A DNA stretch of 64,000 bases from Dyella flagellata (GTDB lineage Bacteria; Pseudomonadota; Gammaproteobacteria; Xanthomonadales; Rhodanobacteraceae), in NCBI RefSeq assembly GCF_030160275.1, contig NZ_BSOA01000052.1:89159-153158 (forward strand), given 5' to 3'. Shown one piece after another: positions 55,482-63,924 of this stretch. Under the pieces are notes generated by a model. It saw nothing but the letters and a program-made list of their open reading frames with translations. It was not told where the DNA came from and made no database searches. A program made the translations under genes and the position numbers. Each line of letters begins with the position of its first letter. Position 1 is the first letter of the stretch.

Positions 55482-56540
55482 ATGCTTGCGAATCAAAAGC
55501 AGCGCCTTGCGCGCCGCGTTCTTGCTGCCCTTTCTTGTACCGTATTGCTGACCATAGCCTGTTCGGCCGATGCGGCGGCCGCACCAAGCTCGCTGTTGTT
55601 CAGTCCGTACAAAGACATCACCGTGGACATGAACTGGAACGCCGACACGCTGCAGACGGCCGCTTCCGGCGCTTCACTTCCACTGGTCGGTCCTGGCAGT
55701 TTCTTCAGCACCCAGGAACCGAAACTCGGCGCTGTCAGCTTGTCTTTCGCGACCGGCAGCTGCGGTAGCGAAAGCTGGGCGGGTCTTTCCGCCTCGGCCT
55801 TCGCTTCGGCCAATATCCCCGCGCTCTCCAGCGCGGGCTTGAACTACGTGATCTCCACCGGTGGCGCCGGCGGCGTATTTACTTGCGCCACGCCCAGCAC
55901 CTTCGCGAGCTTCATCGCCACGTACTACACGCCGCAAATGGCTGGCGTGGATTTCGATATCGAAAGCACCCAGACCCAGGCCGAAATTCAGCAGTTGGTG
56001 GCCGATGCGGCGGCCGTGCAGTCGCAGTATCCCAGCCTGCGCTTTTCGTTCACGCTTGCCACGCTGGCGGCTTCGGACGGCAGTCATGCGGGCGTCAACA
56101 CGCTGGGCCAGCAAGTCGTGCAGGCGATCCAAGCCGCCAACCCCGCCATCACCAACTACACCATCAACCTGATGGCCATGGACTACGGCAAGGCAAGCAC
56201 AGCCAATTGCGTGCTGGTGAATGGCGCTTGCGAGATGGGCCATTCGGCGATCCAGGCCGTGCAGAACCTGGAACACACTTACGGCATACCGGCCGCGCAC
56301 ATCGAGATCACGCCGATGATCGGCCAGAACAACACCTCCGGCGAGGTCACCACCGTAGGCGACGTCGATGTCATTGTCAGTTATGCCTCCACCAATGGCC
56401 TGGCCGGTGTGCATTACTGGTCGCTGGACCGGGATACGCCCTGTTCGAGCAAGAAAGGGCTGTCCAATTCGTGCAATGGGGTCAGCGGATCCACTCCGCT
56501 GCAGTACACCAATGAGTTCTTGAAGGATCTCGGGCGTTGA
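55482..56540 (+). CDS. Secreted chitinase-like glycoside hydrolase family 18 protein
   Basis: 352 residues from ATG 55482, chosen for the signal peptide that ends near SADAAAA (about residue 34). The barrel starts with LFSPYKDITVDMNW, contains SFATGSCG, and carries the GH18 catalytic motif GVDFDIES (about residues 156-163; D-x-D-x-E with the acid Glu). NYTINLMAMDYG (substrate Tyr region) and GVHYWSLDRDTPC near the C-terminus support a chitinase or endo-N-acetylglucosaminidase. No separate chitin-binding domain is seen. It resembles the secreted bacterial GH18 group acting on fungal or insect chitin. Confidence 0.87.
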   Translation: MLANQKQRLARRVLAALSCTVLLTIACSADAAAAPSSLLFSPYKDITVDMNWNADTLQTAASGASLPLVGPGSFFSTQEPKLGAVSLSFATGSCGSESWAGLSASAFASANIPALSSAGLNYVISTGGAGGVFTCATPSTFASFIATYYTPQMAGVDFDIESTQTQAEIQQLVADAAAVQSQYPSLRFSFTLATLAASDGSHAGVNTLGQQVVQAIQAANPAITNYTINLMAMDYGKASTANCVLVNGACEMGHSAIQAVQNLEHTYGIPAAHIEITPMIGQNNTSGEVTTVGDVDVIVSYASTNGLAGVHYWSLDRDTPCSSKKGLSNSCNGVSGSTPLQYTNEFLKDLGR

Positions 56541-56603
56541 AATTCCCACGCACAAGGACGTGCATTTTCCTCTGTGGCATGCCTCACCAGTTACCCCGCT
56601 CGA

Positions 56604-56631
56604 CAAAAAAAGCCCGGTGGGGAGCCGGGCG
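56604..56631 (-). terminator. Rho-independent terminator of the DUF2884 gene
   Basis: Minus strand GCCCGG-CTCCCCA-CCGGGC followed by TTTTTTT. It lies 52 nt beyond the stop of the gene at 56684-57487 and also separates it from the convergent chitinase gene. Confidence 0.9.
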
Positions 56632-56683
56632 CGTGACTGTCCCGTGCGGGGAGCACGGTGGGGATGTCCGCTAGCTCAAGGTA

Positions 56684-57487
56684 CTAGCGTTGGGCGTAAC
56701 TCGCCTTGTCGGGACGCTCCATGTTCGTATCGATCAGTTGCAGGCGCTCGCCATTGGGCAGACGGAACTGGAATTGCTGCTGCAACTGCTGCAAATGGCT
56801 TAGGCGAGGACAAAGCGCTTCGGCGCGCTGGCCCAGTTTCTCGGCGGGCGCATCAACCGCTTTGTCGATTGTGCTATCCAGTGATTCGGTGCGCGCCTGG
56901 AGCGAAGCAAGCCTGCCCGCATCGCCGCTGAGTGCGTCCTTGAGCACGTCTCGTGTGATGTCGCCAACCGTGTCGGCGACGGTATCTTGCAGCTCATTGC
57001 CAAAAAGATCACTGCCGTCGCCGGCTTTCCACCGGCCCTGTCCAAGCGTGCCATCGATGTGGTGCATGGCTTCGCCATGGCGATCGCGCAAGTCATGCAG
57101 CAGCCGCGTGCGTTCGTCGCCGTTTTCGGACAAGGTGGCAACCACCGTGGCCAAGGCGGAGTAGCCGATATCCACGCCATCGCGGGCGATACCGGCAACA
57201 GCCGGCAGCAAATCGCGCACCTCGCGTTCGTATTCGCGCAAGCGCGCGGCATCCTCGTCGGACACCGTTACGTTCCGGCCATCCACGCGCAGCTTGCCGT
57301 CATGCATGAAGACATCGCCTGGATGGCCGTCGCTGCGTGCGAACGCGATGCCTTGTGGCTGTACCTGCATGTCGTAATCGCTGTTATAGGAGCATGTCAG
57401 GTGATGGCCATGGATATCCCCAGCCTGTACGCCACCGGCTGTGGCGAGTGCAAACAGGGTGACCAACGAAAGCATGTGGCGGCGCAT
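56684..57487 (-). CDS. DUF2884 family (YggN-like) periplasmic protein, copy 1
   Basis: 267 residues with a signal peptide (LFALATAGGVQAGDIHG, cleavage near residue 22). It matches the YggN/DUF2884 pattern: CSYNSDYDMQVQPQGIAFAR near the N-terminus, DGKLRVDGRNVTVSDEDAARLREYEREVRDLLP, a long amphipathic middle, and ALCPRLSHLQQLQQQFQFRLPNG at the end with the family's Cys-Pro. Function unknown, periplasmic. A paralogue lies at 61932-62684. Confidence 0.87.
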   Translation of the reverse strand: MRRHMLSLVTLFALATAGGVQAGDIHGHHLTCSYNSDYDMQVQPQGIAFARSDGHPGDVFMHDGKLRVDGRNVTVSDEDAARLREYEREVRDLLPAVAGIARDGVDIGYSALATVVATLSENGDERTRLLHDLRDRHGEAMHHIDGTLGQGRWKAGDGSDLFGNELQDTVADTVGDITRDVLKDALSGDAGRLASLQARTESLDSTIDKAVDAPAEKLGQRAEALCPRLSHLQQLQQQFQFRLPNGERLQLIDTNMERPDKASYAQR

Positions 57488-57687
57488 GAGTGTCCCTCCC
57501 AGGAAGCCAACCGAAGCGGCGGCTGCACGCTTGGATGCATGCCGATGTGTCTAGGGTTTAACGCCAGGCCGGCTCAAGGCATGGGCCGCAGGTCATTCCC
57601 TGCCATCGGTCATGCAATTGGCGCAGCGCACATAGGCAAACGCCCAGGCGCACGATAAGTTGGTGCCTTGGGTGGCGAATCAGGGGC

Positions 57688-59349
57688 ATGTCTATGCAAT
57701 CCACCGATGTCATCGTGGTCGGCGCTGGCCTCTCCGGACTGGTCGCGGCCACGGAATTGACCGACGCCGGCCGGCGTGTGGTGATTGTGGAGCAGGAGCC
57801 GGAACAGAGCCTGGGCGGGCAAGCGTTCTGGTCGTTCGGTGGACTGTTCTTCGTGGATTCGCCGGAACAGCGCCGGATGGGCGTGCGTGATTCGCGGGCA
57901 CTGGCGCTCGCGGACTGGATGGGCACCGCCGCGTTCGATCGTCCCGAGGACCACTGGCCGCGCAAGTGGGCCGAGGCGTATGTCGATTTCGCGGCAGGCG
58001 AGAAACGCGCATGGCTGCACGGCATGGGCATGCGCTGGTTCCCGGTGGTGGGCTGGGCCGAACGCGGCGGTTACGGCGCGATCGGCCATGGCAATTCCGT
58101 GCCGCGCTTTCATGTGACCTGGGGTACCGGGCCCGGCGTGCTTGAGCCGTTCGTGCAGCGCGTGCGTGAAGCGCAGGCGGCAGGTCGACTGAGTTTTGCA
58201 TTCCGCCACCGCGTCGATGGACTGGTCGTGGAAAACAGCACGGTGGTCGGTGTGCACGGTGCGCGGCTCGCGGATGACAAGATCGAGCGTGGTAAACCAA
58301 GTTCGCGCGAACTGGCCGGTGATTTCGAATTTCGCGCGCAGGCGGTGATCATCGCTTCAGGCGGCATTGGCGGAAATCACGAACTGGTCCGCAAGAACTG
58401 GCCGGAACGCCTGGGACCGCCACCATCGCACATGCTGTGTGGCGTGCCCGCGCACGTCGATGGACGCATGCTGGGTATTAGCGAAGCAACGGGTGCGCGG
58501 CTGATCAACCGAGATCGCATGTGGCACTACGTGGAAGGCATCGAGAACTGGGACCCGATCTGGCCGATGCATGCGATACGCATTCTGCCAGGTCCTTCCG
58601 CATTGTGGTTCGACGCGCGCGGCAATCGTTTGCCCGGTCCTTTGTGGCCCGGTTTCGACACCATGGGCACACTGGAACATCTCCGCCGCACCGGCTTCGA
58701 CTACAGCTGGTTCATTCTCGATCAGCAAATCATCCGGCGCGAATTCGCCTTGTCCGGTTCCGAGCAAAACCCCGACCTCACCGGCAAAAGCTGGCGGCAG
58801 GTCGCCAAGCGTGCAGTCGGTAAGCAAGCACCCGCACCGGTGGAAGCCTTCAAGCGACATGGCCGCGACTTCATCGTACGCGACAACCTGGATGATCTGG
58901 TTGTCGGCATGAATGCACTGGCGGGAAGCCAGCTATTGGACATCGCGCATCTGCGCGAACAGATTCAGGCACGCGACCTGCAGTTTGACAATGCGTTCGC
59001 CAAGGACAGCCAGGTCATGGCCATTCATAACGCGCGCCGCTATCGCGGCGATCGCCTGGTACGCGTGGCCAAGCCGCACCGCTTGCTCGATCCGGCCAAC
59101 GGTCCGCTGATTGCGGTGCGCTTGCATGTGCTTACACGCAAAACCCTGGGCGGCCTGGAAACCGACCTCGACGCGCGCGCACTCGGTCATGACGGCCAGC
59201 CGTTGCGTGGCCTTTATGCCGTGGGCGAAGCCGCCGGCTTCGGTGGCGGTGGCTTGCATGGCTATCGTGCGCTGGAGGGCAGCTTCCTCGGCGGCTGCCT
59301 GTTCTCCGGTCGCATAGCCGGACGCGCTGCTGCTGCCGCCGTCGCATGA
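57688..59349 (+). CDS. FAD-binding dehydrogenase (fumarate reductase/KsdD-like flavoprotein)
   Basis: 553 residues. Dinucleotide-binding VIVVGAGLSGLVAATELTDAGRRVVIVEQEP (residues 8-38), then GGQAFWSFGGLFFVDSPEQRRMGVRDS. The substrate-domain end ASGGIGGNHELVRKNWP and the C-terminal FAD site GLYAVGEAAGFGGGGLHGYRALEGSFLGGCLFSGRIAG follow. This is the FAD-binding_2 group annotated as putative 3-ketosteroid dehydrogenase or FAD-dependent tricarballylate-type oxidoreductase; the substrate is unknown. AGGGG lies close to ATG 57688; a second ATG is two codons later. The stop overlaps the panE-like ATG (ATGA), implying functional linkage. Confidence 0.88.
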   Translation: MSMQSTDVIVVGAGLSGLVAATELTDAGRRVVIVEQEPEQSLGGQAFWSFGGLFFVDSPEQRRMGVRDSRALALADWMGTAAFDRPEDHWPRKWAEAYVDFAAGEKRAWLHGMGMRWFPVVGWAERGGYGAIGHGNSVPRFHVTWGTGPGVLEPFVQRVREAQAAGRLSFAFRHRVDGLVVENSTVVGVHGARLADDKIERGKPSSRELAGDFEFRAQAVIIASGGIGGNHELVRKNWPERLGPPPSHMLCGVPAHVDGRMLGISEATGARLINRDRMWHYVEGIENWDPIWPMHAIRILPGPSALWFDARGNRLPGPLWPGFDTMGTLEHLRRTGFDYSWFILDQQIIRREFALSGSEQNPDLTGKSWRQVAKRAVGKQAPAPVEAFKRHGRDFIVRDNLDDLVVGMNALAGSQLLDIAHLREQIQARDLQFDNAFAKDSQVMAIHNARRYRGDRLVRVAKPHRLLDPANGPLIAVRLHVLTRKTLGGLETDLDARALGHDGQPLRGLYAVGEAAGFGGGGLHGYRALEGSFLGGCLFSGRIAGRAAAAAVA

Positions 59350-60359
59350 AGAGTGCGCCGCGTATTGCTATCTACGGCGCCGGCATGGTCGGCAATTACC
59401 TCGGCGGCCGCTTACATGCGCATGCGCGGATTCGCCTGATCGCGCGTCCGCACGTTGCAGCGAGCTTGAAGGAACACGGGCTGACCGTCAGCGACCTCGA
59501 CGGACGTCGTCGACACACACCAGCGGCAGCGCTCGATGTCGCCACCCAGCCAGCTGCTGCGCAAGATGCCGACGCCGTGCTAGTCACCGTGAAATCGTCG
59601 GCAACCATGGAGGCGGCGCACGAGCTGGCCGAGGTGCTCGCCCCTGGTACGTTGGTAATCAGTTTTCAGAACGGCGTACGCAACACCGCAGACTTGCGCG
59701 CGGCGTTGCCTGGTTGCCGGGTACTGACCGGCATGATCCCGTTCAACGTGACGCAGCCGGAACCGGCGCACTTTCACCAAGGGTCCTCCGGCTCACTGAT
59801 GGTGGAGCGCTCGGCAGCACTTTCGCCGTCATTGCTTTGCGCGTTCGCCGCCGGCGGTCTCTCGCTGCAGCAGCGCAACGACATGCAGGCAGTGCTGTGG
59901 GCCAAATTGCTGATCAATCTCAACAACCCGTTGAATGCGTTAAGCGGCTTGCCGTTGCGCGAAGAACTGGCCCAGCGCGCCTGGCGGCAAAGTTTGGCGT
60001 TGCTGCAGCAGGAAGGCTTGCAGGTGCTGGAAGCCGCCGGCATCCGGCCCGCCCAGCTTACCGCCCTGCCCACGCGCTGGCTGCCTAGGGTGCTGTCGCT
60101 GCCGGATCGGCTCTTTCAGCGTGTCGCCACACGCATGCTGGCGATCGATCCGCTGGCGCGTTCCTCGATGTGGGACGACCTGCAGGCAGGCCGCCGCACC
60201 GAGGTGGACTATATCAATGGCGAGATCGTCGCGCTGGCGAAGTCGAAAGGACGGCGTGCGCCAGCGAATGCGCGTATCGTGGCGCTGATTCGTGAAGCCG
60301 AGCAATCGCAAGTGCGATGGGAAGCCCAGGCGCTGCTGAAGGCCCTGCGCGATGCGTAG
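59346..60359 (+). CDS. panE: 2-dehydropantoate 2-reductase (ketopantoate reductase, ApbA/PanE family)
   Basis: 337 residues. N-terminal Rossmann motif IAIYGAGMVGNYLGGRLHA; then VLVTVKSSATMEAA and ISFQNGVRN. The C-terminal catalytic helix carries AKLLINLNNPLNALSGLP (Lys general acid and Asn). The SSMWDDLQAGRRTEVDYINGEIV segment holds the Ser/Glu substrate ligands. It would reduce 2-dehydropantoate to pantoate with NADPH, a step of CoA synthesis, although several family members act on other 2-keto substrates. It is coupled to the preceding FAD enzyme. Its TAG stop lies inside repeat copy 5. Confidence 0.9.
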   Translation: MKSAPRIAIYGAGMVGNYLGGRLHAHARIRLIARPHVAASLKEHGLTVSDLDGRRRHTPAAALDVATQPAAAQDADAVLVTVKSSATMEAAHELAEVLAPGTLVISFQNGVRNTADLRAALPGCRVLTGMIPFNVTQPEPAHFHQGSSGSLMVERSAALSPSLLCAFAAGGLSLQQRNDMQAVLWAKLLINLNNPLNALSGLPLREELAQRAWRQSLALLQQEGLQVLEAAGIRPAQLTALPTRWLPRVLSLPDRLFQRVATRMLAIDPLARSSMWDDLQAGRRTEVDYINGEIVALAKSKGRRAPANARIVALIREAEQSQVRWEAQALLKALRDA

Positions 60360-60424
60360 GCTGGGATGCCAATCCCAGCTATGTTTCCACCATCCTTGAT
60401 GCTGGGATTGTCATCCCTGCCTAC
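60356..60424. repeat. GTAGGCTGGGAT inverted repeat, copy 5
   Basis: GTAGGCTGGGATGCCAATCC... partnered with an arm ending TCATCCCTGCCTAC. It overlaps the end of panE, supplying its stop codon, and ends 4 nt before the stop codon (60429-60431) of the convergent small gene. Confidence 0.88.
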
Positions 60425-60428
60425 GTGG

Positions 60429-60743
60429 CTAACGCGCCACGTCCTCGATATGCGCGATCTTGCCCTCGACGATGAAGAAGGTGGTGGTATGGCCGTCCCG
60501 TCGGTATTGCCATCGCTCGCCCGTTTTCCAGTCGTCTTCCCGGCGTGAGAATCTGACAGCTCCTTTGCGCTGCCTCGCCTTGCCGGCATGCCCCTTGGCC
60601 CGTAGCGAAGGCTTTCCCAATAATTCCATGACGTGAGCGGCGCTGTCGCCCACTACCAGCAGCTGGCTGCCCACGCGAATGCTTTGCAAGGCCTGGGCAC
60701 TTGAGCTGACGATCAACAAGGCAAGCAAAAAACAGCGGCGCAT
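60429..60743 (-). CDS. DUF2845-like small secreted protein
   Basis: 104 residues. The signal peptide is MRRCFLLALLIVSSSAQA. The mature part reads IRVGSQLLVVGDSAAHVMELLGKP, then REDDWKTGERWQYRRDGHTTTFFIVEGKIAHIED. The pattern of a Gly-Asp-Ser phrase, a LGKP turn and WxYxxDG...F.I..GKI is typical of SmpA/OmlA-like or DUF2845 proteins, small periplasmic folds of unknown role. ATG 60743 is chosen for the signal peptide. The upstream extension is not supported. Confidence 0.72.
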   Translation of the reverse strand: MRRCFLLALLIVSSSAQALQSIRVGSQLLVVGDSAAHVMELLGKPSLRAKGHAGKARQRKGAVRFSRREDDWKTGERWQYRRDGHTTTFFIVEGKIAHIEDVAR

Positions 60744-60787
60744 GATCGACTCCCTGTCGTGTACCCACCCTAGGCTGTGATCGATGG

Positions 60788-61372
60788 TCAGAAACCGGCG
60801 CCAGCTTCGGCAAGATAAGCCTGCTCTTGCGGGCTGCTCGTTCGGCCAAGCAACGCATTGCGATGAGGAAAACGTCCGAAACGCTCGATCACCGCCGCGT
60901 GACGTTGAGCATAGTCGAGGTAGCCGGTGTAGGAATGACGCTGTTCGGGCGAGAGATCCCGGCACAGGGCTTCGAACAAGGCGACGCATCGCTGCTGAAG
61001 TCCGATGTCTTCGGCATGTTCTAGCGGCAGGTAGGCGAAGACGCGCTGCAGGGGTGGCAAGCAGAGGTCAAAACCTTCCTCGATTCCCCACAACGCCAAT
61101 CGCTGTGCCTGAAGATCTTGCGTCCATGCACGCCTATCGCGGCGATAAAGATTGCGCGAAAACTGGTCCAGCACGATCAATAGCGCCAGCCAACCCTGTG
61201 GCGTATCGGCCCAATGCTCAAGCCGGCCTTCCGTCGCCAGCCGCCATGTGTCGGCAAAGCTTGTGCGGATCGCCGTATCGAACGCGGGATCGACCGCAAA
61301 CCAATGTTCGTGGTGAGACGAATCGAACCAGAAGGCGAGTACCGCCAGCGCCTCGTTCGGTGGAGTCGGCAC
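60788..61372 (-). CDS. DUF924 family protein
   Basis: 194 residues. Matches the DUF924 pattern throughout: VLAFWFDSSHHEHWF, DTAIRTSFADTWRLATEG, WLALLIVLDQFSRNLYRRDRRAW, VFAYLPLEHAEDIGLQQRCVALFEAL, and ERFGRFPHRNALLGRTSSPQEQAYL. It is a cytoplasmic, helical TPR-like fold without known activity. GTG start at 61372, 3 nt after the stop of the DUF2383-like gene, so the two form one unit. Confidence 0.88.
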   Translation of the reverse strand: MPTPPNEALAVLAFWFDSSHHEHWFAVDPAFDTAIRTSFADTWRLATEGRLEHWADTPQGWLALLIVLDQFSRNLYRRDRRAWTQDLQAQRLALWGIEEGFDLCLPPLQRVFAYLPLEHAEDIGLQQRCVALFEALCRDLSPEQRHSYTGYLDYAQRHAAVIERFGRFPHRNALLGRTSSPQEQAYLAEAGAGF

Positions 61373-61375
61373 AAC

Positions 61376-61813
61376 TTAGTGTCCGGCAGCCTTGGCCAGG
61401 CTGTGCATGTCCAGATCGATCGAATGCAGGCGCGGCAGCTGGCGATGCAGCTCCGCCTTCATTTCCGCTTCGCCGGCTCCCATCCGCGCGATCACCCGCT
61501 CGAACAAGCGCAGCAGGCTTTGCTCGTTGCGCGCCAGCAGGCGAATCCAGGCGTCGTCGCTGCGTGGCATCAGGGCGTCAAAGCGGTAACGCACCGCACC
61601 GAGTATGCGGCGGCGGGTTGCGGGGGTACCTTCGTGACTGCGGATCTGTTCCTGCAGGGCTGCGATCACCAGGCTCAGGGATTGCGCCTCTTCACCCAGC
61701 ACGGTGCGTAAACCAGGCTCGCCTACCTGGGTGGAGGCATGGCGATACAGCGCGCGCAGCTCGATGCTGCGCCGGATCAGGCTATTGCATAGATGTTGGA
61801 TCGCCAGCGACAC
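61376..61813 (-). CDS. DUF2383/ferritin-like four-helix protein (putative)
   Basis: 145 residues, almost entirely helical. The N-terminal LCNSLIRRSIELRALYRHASTQVGEPGLRTVLGEEAQSLSLVIAALQEQIRSHEG resembles the PA2169-family DUF2383 four-helix bundle with its YRHA and EEA features. The C-terminal part has further amphipathic helices (WIRLLARNEQSLLRLFERVIA). Starts with GTG at 61813 behind GGAGG. Function unknown; metal binding is not demonstrated. Co-directional and close to the DUF924 gene. Confidence 0.68.
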   Translation of the reverse strand: MSLAIQHLCNSLIRRSIELRALYRHASTQVGEPGLRTVLGEEAQSLSLVIAALQEQIRSHEGTPATRRRILGAVRYRFDALMPRSDDAWIRLLARNEQSLLRLFERVIARMGAGEAEMKAELHRQLPRLHSIDLDMHSLAKAAGH

Positions 61814-61931
61814 CGGTTCGCCTCCGTCTGCCTGGATCTGAAGCCGCCGCCATGTTGCAGGACAAGCACTTAGCGGCGGATAAATCCGGCCGTCATGGCA
61901 AGGCTTCGCTCAGCTGGCGTTTCAGCGCGTA

Positions 61932-62684
61932 TTACCGCCCCATCTCAAGCAAGTTAAGCGGACGTCCATGACTCGCGCGCAGGCCGTCCTGGAGCTCGGC
62001 CAAGCGCTGCAGGCTGGGGCAAAGGGCCTGGATTTCCGGCCGCAACACCTGCAGCCGCTGCTGCAGGCGGGACTGGAATCCGGTGGTGAGATCGGCGGCC
62101 TGATCGCGCAGCGCGGCGGCCTGCTGCAAATCGCCGCTCATGGCCGCGTTGAGCGCCTGCTGCCCCAGCGCCGAGGCAATCAACGGGGCGATGTCGCTGG
62201 CCACCTGGTTGGCGTATTGGTCGGCGGTATCGCCATGCCAGTCGTGCGTACTCTGGCTGGCAGCGACGCGCTGGTGCAGGTCAGCGGCATGAGCTGCCAG
62301 GCGGCGCTGCAGCTCGGTTCGAGTCTGCGCATCGAGATTCAGGCCATCCGCTTCCTGCTGCATCGCCTGCACCGCCACGTCCACACCATGGTTGATGACG
62401 GCTTTCACCCGTGGCACCAGGGCGAGCAGTTCGCGCTGAAACAGGCTAAGGCGGTCCTGGTCCTCAGTGTTGAGCGGCACGACTTGTCCATCCGTACGCA
62501 ACGTGCCCGAGGCGATTACCACACGCATCGGCGCGGGCTGGGCGCGATCAAAGACCAGTTGGCCCTGCTGCAGGGTCAGGTCATAGCTGCTGCTGGCATG
62601 GCACACCTGGGACAGGTCTTGCGCATGCAGGCCGCCCGCGGCAAGCGCAAACATTCCGGCAGCGAGCAGGCGATTGAAGTGCAT
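61932..62684 (-). CDS. DUF2884 family (YggN-like) periplasmic protein, copy 2
   Basis: 250 residues from ATG 62684 (MHFNRLLAAGMFALAAGGLHAQ), with a signal peptide. The mature protein parallels copy 1: VCHASSSYDLTLQQGQLVFDRAQP, SGTLRTDGQVVPLNTEDQDRLSLFQRELLALVP, and ALCPSLQRLAELQDGL near the end. Family function is unknown. The two copies lie 4.5 kb apart with other genes between them, so they are old duplicates rather than a fresh tandem repeat. The gap to the small membrane-protein gene upstream is 82 nt. Confidence 0.85.
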   Translation of the reverse strand: MHFNRLLAAGMFALAAGGLHAQDLSQVCHASSSYDLTLQQGQLVFDRAQPAPMRVVIASGTLRTDGQVVPLNTEDQDRLSLFQRELLALVPRVKAVINHGVDVAVQAMQQEADGLNLDAQTRTELQRRLAAHAADLHQRVAASQSTHDWHGDTADQYANQVASDIAPLIASALGQQALNAAMSGDLQQAAALRDQAADLTTGFQSRLQQRLQVLRPEIQALCPSLQRLAELQDGLRASHGRPLNLLEMGR

Positions 62685-62766
62685 GGAAAGGGTCTCTATC
62701 GAGCGAGGCCCGATAGCGATAAGGCGCTGCAGGATAACTGGGGCTGAATCAGGGGCCGGAAGGACC

Positions 62767-63297
62767 CTACGATCGCGGCCGGAATTGCAGACGCACGGCG
62801 GGCTGCCCCAACTGCCACGCAAGCCACAACAGGGCGGGCACCGCGAACGCTTGCAGCCCCATCGCAAGCAACAGCGGACGCTTGAACCCATCCAGCTGCT
62901 GCTGGACGGCGGCATCGCCCACTTGTTCCAGCGCGTTCCACTGGTGCCACAGCAATACGCCCCGATAGGCGAGCCAAACGCCCAGCACCAGCGCAACCAC
63001 ACGCAACACCGAGCGAGCCCACGACTGGCGCAGGATGCATCCAGCCGTGGCAACGATTACCACGAAGGCGGCCACGAGATAGCCGATATCCCAGTCCAGC
63101 ATGTAGCGAAGTTCCGCCGCATGGCTTGCGTCGCCGGCCGGCAGGTTCTGCAGCGCCGTCCATACCTGCTGGGCATGGCGAAGGTACTGCGAGCCAAGAA
63201 AACCAGCTACCAGCAACATGATCCAGGTGAGCATGCGCCACCATGCAAAGCTGGACTTCTTTCTGCGCAGGTCCGATTCGAAACGGGAGATCAACAT
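62767..63297 (-). CDS. Membrane protein of unknown function
   Basis: 176 residues with four predicted transmembrane segments: about 22-38 (MLTWIMLLVAGFLGSQYL), 70-88 (IGYLVAAFVVIVATAGCIL), 95-113 (VLRVVALVLGVWLAYRGVL) and 140-163 (RPLLLAMGLQAFAVPALLWLAW). No family is recognised. Its ATG overlaps the stop of the peroxiredoxin gene (TGATG), so the two are coupled. It may serve the same envelope-redox function, but that is only contextual. Confidence 0.75.
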   Translation of the reverse strand: MLISRFESDLRRKKSSFAWWRMLTWIMLLVAGFLGSQYLRHAQQVWTALQNLPAGDASHAAELRYMLDWDIGYLVAAFVVIVATAGCILRQSWARSVLRVVALVLGVWLAYRGVLLWHQWNALEQVGDAAVQQQLDGFKRPLLLAMGLQAFAVPALLWLAWQLGQPAVRLQFRPRS

Positions 63298-63848
63298 CAG
63301 GCCGTGGCCTTCTTCAAGGTAGCGAGATCGCCCAGCACCTGCGCGGCATTTTCCTTCGGATCGACGTCACGGTAGATCTTGGCGATCTTGCCGTTGGGAT
63401 CGATCAGGAAGGTCGTGCGCTTGGCGAAATGAAAACCGACGGCCGAAGTGAGTACACCGTATTTGATGGCGACCTGACGGCTGGCGTCGGACAACAGTGG
63501 AAACGGGACGTGATATTTCGCAGCAAATTCGGCGTGCGATTTCACGTCGTCCAGGCTTACCCCCAGGACGTCGGCGCCGGCCTGGCGCAGCTTGACGACC
63601 TCGTCGCGGAACGTGCAGACCTCGGTGGTGCAGCCGGGCGTGAAATCCTTCGGGTAGAAATACACCACCAGCCAATGCCCGTGGTAATCGGCAGGACTGC
63701 GCCAATGGCCGTTCTGGTCCTGCAAGCGGAACGCCGGCGTCACCTGCCCGACTTGCGGATTGCCTTGCGGACCGGTGCCGGCAAGCGCAGGGAGCGCCGA
63801 CAGGCCTAGCAGACAGATCGTCGCAACCAGGGTCAACCAACGACGCAT
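63297..63848 (-). CDS. bcp: Secreted thioredoxin-dependent peroxiredoxin (Bcp/PrxQ type)
   Basis: 183 residues from ATG 63848, chosen because GGAG lies 7 nt upstream; the longer frame begins with TTG. A signal peptide ends near LPALAG (residue 24), which places the protein in the periplasm, unlike cytoplasmic E. coli Bcp. The AhpC/TSA domain carries YFYPKDFTPGCTTEVCTFRD with peroxidatic Cys73 and the resolving Cys78 five residues later, the atypical 2-Cys PrxQ pattern. It reduces peroxides; an envelope thioredoxin-like partner would be needed. It is coupled to the downstream membrane-protein gene. Confidence 0.92.
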   Translation of the reverse strand: MRRWLTLVATICLLGLSALPALAGTGPQGNPQVGQVTPAFRLQDQNGHWRSPADYHGHWLVVYFYPKDFTPGCTTEVCTFRDEVVKLRQAGADVLGVSLDDVKSHAEFAAKYHVPFPLLSDASRQVAIKYGVLTSAVGFHFAKRTTFLIDPNGKIAKIYRDVDPKENAAQVLGDLATLKKATA

Positions 63849-63898
63849 AAAGCGCTCCAAAACCTAAGAAGGACTGAGTATACGCGTGGGCAAGGAGC

Positions 63899-63924
63899 CT
63901 CTGGTCTATTCCTACGTGCCCGGC
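63899..63924. repeat. Dispersed 24-26-nt repeat, copy B
   Basis: CTCTGGTCTATTCCTACGTGCCCGGC, matching copy A at 8984-9007 with two substitutions and one inserted base. It lies about 50 nt upstream of the bcp start. Confidence 0.5.
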
